The position numbers and the translations under genes were made by a program. A stretch of DNA of 8,592 nucleotides from Campylobacteraceae bacterium (GTDB lineage Bacteria > Campylobacterota > Campylobacteria > Campylobacterales > Campylobacteraceae). Below are positions 6,751 through 8,592 of the stretch, piece by piece (position 1 is the first letter of the stretch; each line of letters begins with the position of its first letter). Location: positions 1-8,592 of the forward strand of contig JAIRKW010000075.1 of assembly GCA_031259875.1 (NCBI GenBank), read 5' to 3'. Under the pieces are notes generated by a model. The model ran no database searches and was not told the origin of the DNA. It saw only the letters and a list, made by a program, of their open reading frames with translations.

Positions 6751-6855
6751 GTAAACAGTAAAGCAGTTCTTGTGATAAAGAGCGGAAAAGCAATTGAGTA
6801 TGAAAATATCGCCGAAATGTTTGAAAATCCGAAAACAAATTATCTAAAAAGTTGA
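6751..6855 (+). pseudogene. C-terminal remnant of an ABC-transporter ATPase (Opp/Dpp/Nik-like)
   Basis: Thirty-four codons ending in TGA (6853-6855) read AVLVIKSGKAIEYENIAEMF followed by ENPKTNYLKS. This is the pattern of the region just after the H-loop in peptide/nickel-type ATPases (V(I/M)..GK.(V/I)E.....E(I/M)F.NP...Y...L). It does not match the tail of the ATPase at 1720, so it derives from a different transporter. No start codon, Walker motifs or signature remain. It begins immediately after the phospholipase operon's hairpin, so the junction marks a deletion or insertion edge. The assignment rests on a short pattern and could be wrong about the subfamily. Confidence 0.45.
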
Positions 6856-6941
6856 TAAAAGCTTCGTATGTATAATTCAAAACTTTCATACCTGTGCTAA
6901 TTTTTGTGTCAATCCGATAAAATTACAATAATTAACATTGC

Positions 6942-7037
6942 ATGGGCAAAAGGCTGATAAGCTTATTGTGGTTCTTTTTTTTGATGTTTAGCATTTTTGA
7001 ATGCTTATATTTTTTTATCTTAAGAAGTTTATTTTAA
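6942..7037 (+). CDS. Doubtful 31-residue hydrophobic ORF
   Basis: ATG at 6942 opens 31 codons encoding a basic start (MGKRL) followed by an almost uninterrupted hydrophobic stretch (ISLLWFFFLMFSIF, then LYFFIL) and a TAA. It could be a single-pass membrane peptide or the leftover signal sequence of a lost gene. A TACAAT hexamer at 6924-6929 is nearby, but it is too close to the ATG to leave a normal leader, and no Shine-Dalgarno sequence is visible. A hairpin with a T run lies inside it (6990-7017). AT-rich DNA easily produces F/L/I-rich frames, so I rate this low. Confidence 0.2.
   Translation: MGKRLISLLWFFFLMFSIFECLYFFILRSLF
6990..7017 (+). terminator. Terminator-like hairpin with T run
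   Basis: AGCATT (6990-6995) pairs with AATGCT (7000-7005) around loop TTTG, followed by TATA and a run of seven T. The form is that of a small rho-independent terminator on the plus strand. It may serve whatever gene the upstream debris came from, since the phospholipase operon already has its own hairpin. Confidence 0.4.
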
Positions 7038-7107
7038 AAATAAGTTTTTTTGATATGACTGAAAAATCCTACAAATAATCAAATTTTATTTATCCAAAGA
7101 TTTGTTA

Positions 7108-7136
7108 TGCAATAAATGCTGATTTGTTTTATTGCA
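7108..7136. repeat. Perfect 9-bp inverted repeat
   Basis: TGCAATAAA (7108-7116) is exactly complementary to TTTATTGCA (7128-7136) with an 11-nt spacer. No T run follows on either strand, so it is not an obvious terminator. It could be a binding site for a dimeric regulator or an IS-end relic. No adjacent gene gives it a role. Confidence 0.35.
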
Positions 7137-7320
7137 GACTTGATAATATCTTTTTCTTTGTCGCCGTCTCCCAATTGGCTAAGACAAACAAAATAAATAT
7201 TAGAAGTTAGTCATCTTAAAAATAGATACGATAAAGTGTCTGCAGATTTCGCACACCTTCGTAACATATATTTTACATTGGAATAATAAAAGATATGTTA
7301 AACGCATTATTCAAAAGTGC

Positions 7321-7374
7321 GAAGAATTTTACATGTCGTTTGATATTTAAAAGCCGTAAACCAAGTTACGGCTT
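7321..7374. repeat. 54-nt hairpin-bearing repeat, copy 1
   Basis: GAAGAATTTTACAT, then GTTTGATAT, then an inverted repeat AAGCCGTAA (7351-7359) / TTACGGCTT (7366-7374). The same block, about 80 percent identical with a one-base shift in the loop, is at 8181-8234. Weaker similarity extends upstream to the CATTGGAA motifs (7276 and 8124). The stem is kept in both copies. At 8181 the element lies just behind a minus-strand GLUG-type gene, so it is probably that family's terminator cassette. Here it lies 9 nt from the start of the truncated binding-protein copy. Confidence 0.7.
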
Positions 7375-7382
7375 CTTTAGAC

Positions 7383-7663
7383 TTAAAAGACGGCAGGGTG
7401 TTGGCTTGTCTCAAGATAATGCGTTATTGTTTGCTTGGGCTTTGTCAAATAAAGGTTTTAAAGTCGGTGTCGGTGAAGCGTTGACCCTATAGCGCCCGCT
7501 GTAAAAAAAAGGCAATGATGAACTTAGAGAGTGGATAAATGCCGCACTGACAAAACTTGGCAAAGAAAATTTCGCACACAAGGCTTATGAGGCGACATTA
7601 AAACCTGTTTACGGCGAAAGCGTTGACCCAAATGACTTAATAGTTGAAGGCGGAGTTTTGTAA
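7383..7663 (+). pseudogene. Truncated, frameshifted copy of the amino-acid-binding protein gene (direct repeat, copy 2)
   Basis: This 281-bp block repeats 3017-3304 (codons about 181 to stop of the binding protein) with no 5' part and no start. The frame is broken by loss of one G in the GGGG run (at 7395-7397), a net 7-bp loss at about 7473-7475, and one extra A in the A-run at 7503-7510. The last indel and the final TAA (7661-7663) leave the tail readable in one frame. Four base substitutions, all between 7580 and 7640, fall in third codon positions and are synonymous (K, A, E, D). A chimeric open frame from 7295 to 7492 runs into this block but is a by-product of the junction. The fragment is followed by a hairpin (7679-7704) related to that behind the intact gene. 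Confidence 0.93.
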
Positions 7664-7678
7664 AATTCTATCTTTGTT

Positions 7679-7704
7679 GAGACTATTGCAGCTGCGATAG
7701 CCTC
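7679..7704 (+). other. Hairpin downstream of the truncated copy, related to 3319-3344
   Basis: GAGACTATTGC (7679-7689) pairs with GCGATAGCCTC (7694-7704) around loop AGCT, with one A-C mismatch and one T-G pair. Aligned with 3319-3344, both are 26 nt and share the TTGC/GCGATA core. Two base pairs differ by change on both sides of the stem (G-C to A-T, T-A to C-G). It starts 15 nt after the fragment's stop, the same distance as at the intact gene. Confidence 0.6.
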
Positions 7705-7732
7705 TAAAATACTATATCTGTCAAATAAAGCT

Positions 7733-7738
7733 TATAAT
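7733..7738 (+). promoter_or_regulatory. Consensus -10 hexamer upstream of an aborted exported-protein start
   Basis: TATAAT sits 43 nt upstream of the ATG at 7782, leaving a plausible leader that contains a purine-rich ribosome site AAGAAAGAG (7771-7779). No clear -35 element is present. Promoter, ribosome site and start together look like the front end of a real gene. Confidence 0.4.
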
Positions 7739-7781
7739 CTGCGAAATATTGTGTTAGCAAAGGTTTTGACAAGAAAGAGAT

Positions 7782-7859
7782 ATGAAAAAATTTTCACACT
7801 TTCTTATTATTGCATAATAGTGTGTGGGGTTAATCAGAAAATTCTAAAGCTGTATACTT
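7782..7859 (+). pseudogene. 5' stub of a gene for an exported protein
   Basis: The ATG at 7782 encodes MKKFSHFLIIA, a typical signal-peptide opening, and then hits TAA at 7815. Skipping one frame, the sequence continues as IVCGVNQK and further codons, which would extend a signal peptide or a lipobox-like LIIA..VCG stretch, so a frameshift has probably ended the gene. The region downstream on this strand carries no recognisable continuation. An imperfect inverted repeat (CACAC/TATTA with TAATA/GTGTG, 7795-7824) lies across the break. What protein this was cannot be told from 11 residues. Confidence 0.3.
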
Positions 7860-7888
7860 TATGCAACATTGGATGAAATCAAAAAAAA

Positions 7889-8110
7889 CTACTTCTGTCA
7901 ATGAAGATAAGGAAAACCGTCATTTTGATTTATGTTTATTTTTTTAAAGAATTGGGGGTATTATTTCCAAATGACCAAACCAGTCTAAATCTGTTTCGTA
8001 AGTTGATTTGGTTTTAAGCTCGTTTATACTTTTACTTTGCCATTACGTATATTTGATATACCGATATAAGCACCGTTTGTCGTCATAGTAGCAAAATTAT
8101 CCGAAACTTT
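7889..8110 (-). pseudogene. Decayed 3' end of a GLUG-type surface protein gene
   Basis: Three minus-strand frames must be joined to recover the family pattern. One has VSDNFATMTTNGAYIG and NIRNGK (about 8110-8030). The next has NELKTKSTYETDLDW (8024-7980). The third has WSFGNNTPN (7977-7951), and after another shift NDGFPYLH-stop-QK-stop (7924-7889) follows. In the intact relative at 8294-8592 the order is SNNFALKD, DDELKEQLTYEGLGWSFGDND and PYLYWQEL. The tryptophan of YWQ has become TGA here. So it carries at least two frameshifts and an in-frame stop and has not been under selection for some time. The gene's upstream part is missing. Its downstream neighbour on the minus strand is the inserted binding-protein fragment. 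Confidence 0.65.
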
Positions 8111-8180
8111 ACAATTTGATTTTCATTGGAACTATACTTGATGAAAGATGTATTAAATCTGGCATATTGTTAAAAAATAT

Positions 8181-8239
8181 GAAGAATTTTACATACTGTT
8201 TGATATGCAAAAAGCCGTAAATAAACTACGGCTTTTTGC
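8181..8239 (-). terminator. Terminator hairpin of the GLUG-type gene within the 54-nt repeat, copy 2
   Basis: GCAAAAAGCCGTA (8207-8219) pairs perfectly with TACGGCTTTTTGC (8227-8239) around a 7-nt loop, a 13-bp stem. It lies 55 nt beyond the minus-strand stop at 8294. Both strands carry a T5 run within the 3' arm of the stem, so it could act in both directions, but the gene it follows is on the minus strand. The flanking 8181-8234 block matches 7321-7374. Confidence 0.65.
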
Positions 8240-8293
8240 GTTTATCAAAACTGTACAGTGTTACGTTTTTGTATCAACAAAAGCTATAAAAAA

Positions 8294-8592
8294 TTACAAC
8301 TCCTGCCAATACAAGTAGGGGTATCCATTACCTTCGTCTATCTTCCATGGACTTGTATCATTATCTCCGAAGCTCCAACCCAAACCTTCGTAAGTTAATT
8401 GCTCTTTTAGTTCATCATCGGTTTTATCTGTTCCGGCTTCGCCGCTTTGCGCACCTTCTACTATCATATCTTTTAATGCAAAGTTGTTTGAAATTGTGCC
8501 GCCAGCGTGATTACCAATTATGCGATTTACGTTGGAGATTCCGCTAACAAGTTGATTGATAGCAACATTATTTTTGATTGAGCCGCCGCCTA
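8294..8592 (-). CDS. GLUG-motif surface/adhesin-like protein, C-terminal part (runs off the window)
   Basis: The minus strand is open from the window edge to a TAA at 8296-8294, giving 98 residues. The segment GGGSIKNNVAINQLVSG, then NVNRIIGNHAGGTISNNFAL, has the repeating N.A...V.G....RI.G.....I..N.A pattern of GLUG-motif proteins. These are beta-solenoid-like repeats common in secreted adhesins and filamentous-haemagglutinin-type proteins. The end, LTYEGLGWSFGDND, PWKIDEGNG and PYLYWQEL, is the W.F....W.....YP.LYWQ closing motif of such proteins. There is no frameshift or stop, so this copy is probably functional; its start and any secretion signal lie beyond the window. Two partial relatives occur at 7889-8110 and 100-210, and a strong hairpin follows the stop. 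The protein's binding target is unknown. Confidence 0.75.
   Translation of the reverse strand, partial: GGGSIKNNVAINQLVSGISNVNRIIGNHAGGTISNNFALKDMIVEGAQSGEAGTDKTDDELKEQLTYEGLGWSFGDNDTSPWKIDEGNGYPYLYWQEL

Noticed and set aside
7101..7145. Insertion-sequence terminal inverted repeat
   Set aside because: Only one 9-bp inverted repeat at close spacing, with no transposase fragment and no target-site duplication visible.
7079..7207. Minus-strand frame reading SQLGDGDKEKDIIKSAIKQI near its middle
   Set aside because: It looks slightly protein-like and could be another gene remnant, but it has no start, no ribosome site and no family I recognise, and it includes the 9-bp inverted repeat.
3305..7382. 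Integrase, tRNA attachment site or replication origin for the bracketed segment
   Set aside because: No tRNA-like sequence, recombinase gene or iteron cluster could be found between the direct repeats.
7295..7492. Open frame of 65 codons containing the GVGLSQDNALLFAW stretch
   Set aside because: It is a chimera created by the junction of the hairpin repeat with the frameshifted binding-protein fragment; its first 30 codons are the repeat, not protein-like sequence.
8347..8547. Plus-strand open frame of 66 codons at the right edge
   Set aside because: It is the antisense shadow of the GLUG-type C-terminus, which explains the sequence better.

Overview
The window looks like AT-rich chromosomal DNA from a member of the Campylobacterota (Campylobacter/Sulfurimonas-type epsilonproteobacteria). 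The main reason is that the binding protein at 2477-3304 closely resembles the Campylobacter CjaA cysteine-binding protein as I remember it. AT-rich intergenic DNA and a Fur-box-like site built around ATTATCA fit this. No rRNA or tRNA gene, CRISPR array or transposase is visible, so genus-level placement is not possible.

Layout. (1) 100-210, minus strand: a remnant of the 3' end of a GLUG-type surface/adhesin gene. (2) 410-3304, plus strand: a compact four-gene polar amino-acid ABC transporter operon (permease, permease, ATPase, periplasmic binding protein), with overlapping or nearly touching genes. (3) 3305-3580: hairpin, terminator, then a candidate Fur box and extended -10 promoter. (4) 3581-6705, plus strand: a two-gene unit of an exported TolB/PD40-type beta-propeller protein and a 686-residue protein. 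The latter has a phospholipase A2-like Ca2+-loop/HD..Y motif at its N-terminus and an FrpC/RTX-type array of EF-hand-like calcium loops at its C-terminus. A strong hairpin follows. (5) 6706-8293: about 1.6 kb with no intact gene, made of gene debris. It holds an ABC-ATPase tail, a 31-codon hydrophobic ORF, a near-identical but frameshifted copy of the last third of the binding-protein gene, the start of an exported-protein gene, and a decayed GLUG-type 3' end. (6) 8294-8592, minus strand: the C-terminal 98 residues of an apparently intact GLUG-type protein that runs off the window.

Interpretation. The transporter operon is housekeeping nutrient uptake, probably cysteine or another polar amino acid. 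The phospholipase/beta-propeller unit is the accessory cargo. It lies between two direct copies of the binding-protein 3' end (3017-3304 and 7383-7663), the arrangement expected if a circular molecule carrying that 3' fragment had recombined into the operon. A candidate Fur box over the promoter suggests iron-repressed expression of a secreted, calcium-dependent lipase and its exported partner. The three GLUG-type 3' ends and a 54-nt repeat with a conserved hairpin show that this locus is a site of repeated duplication and decay of surface-protein genes.
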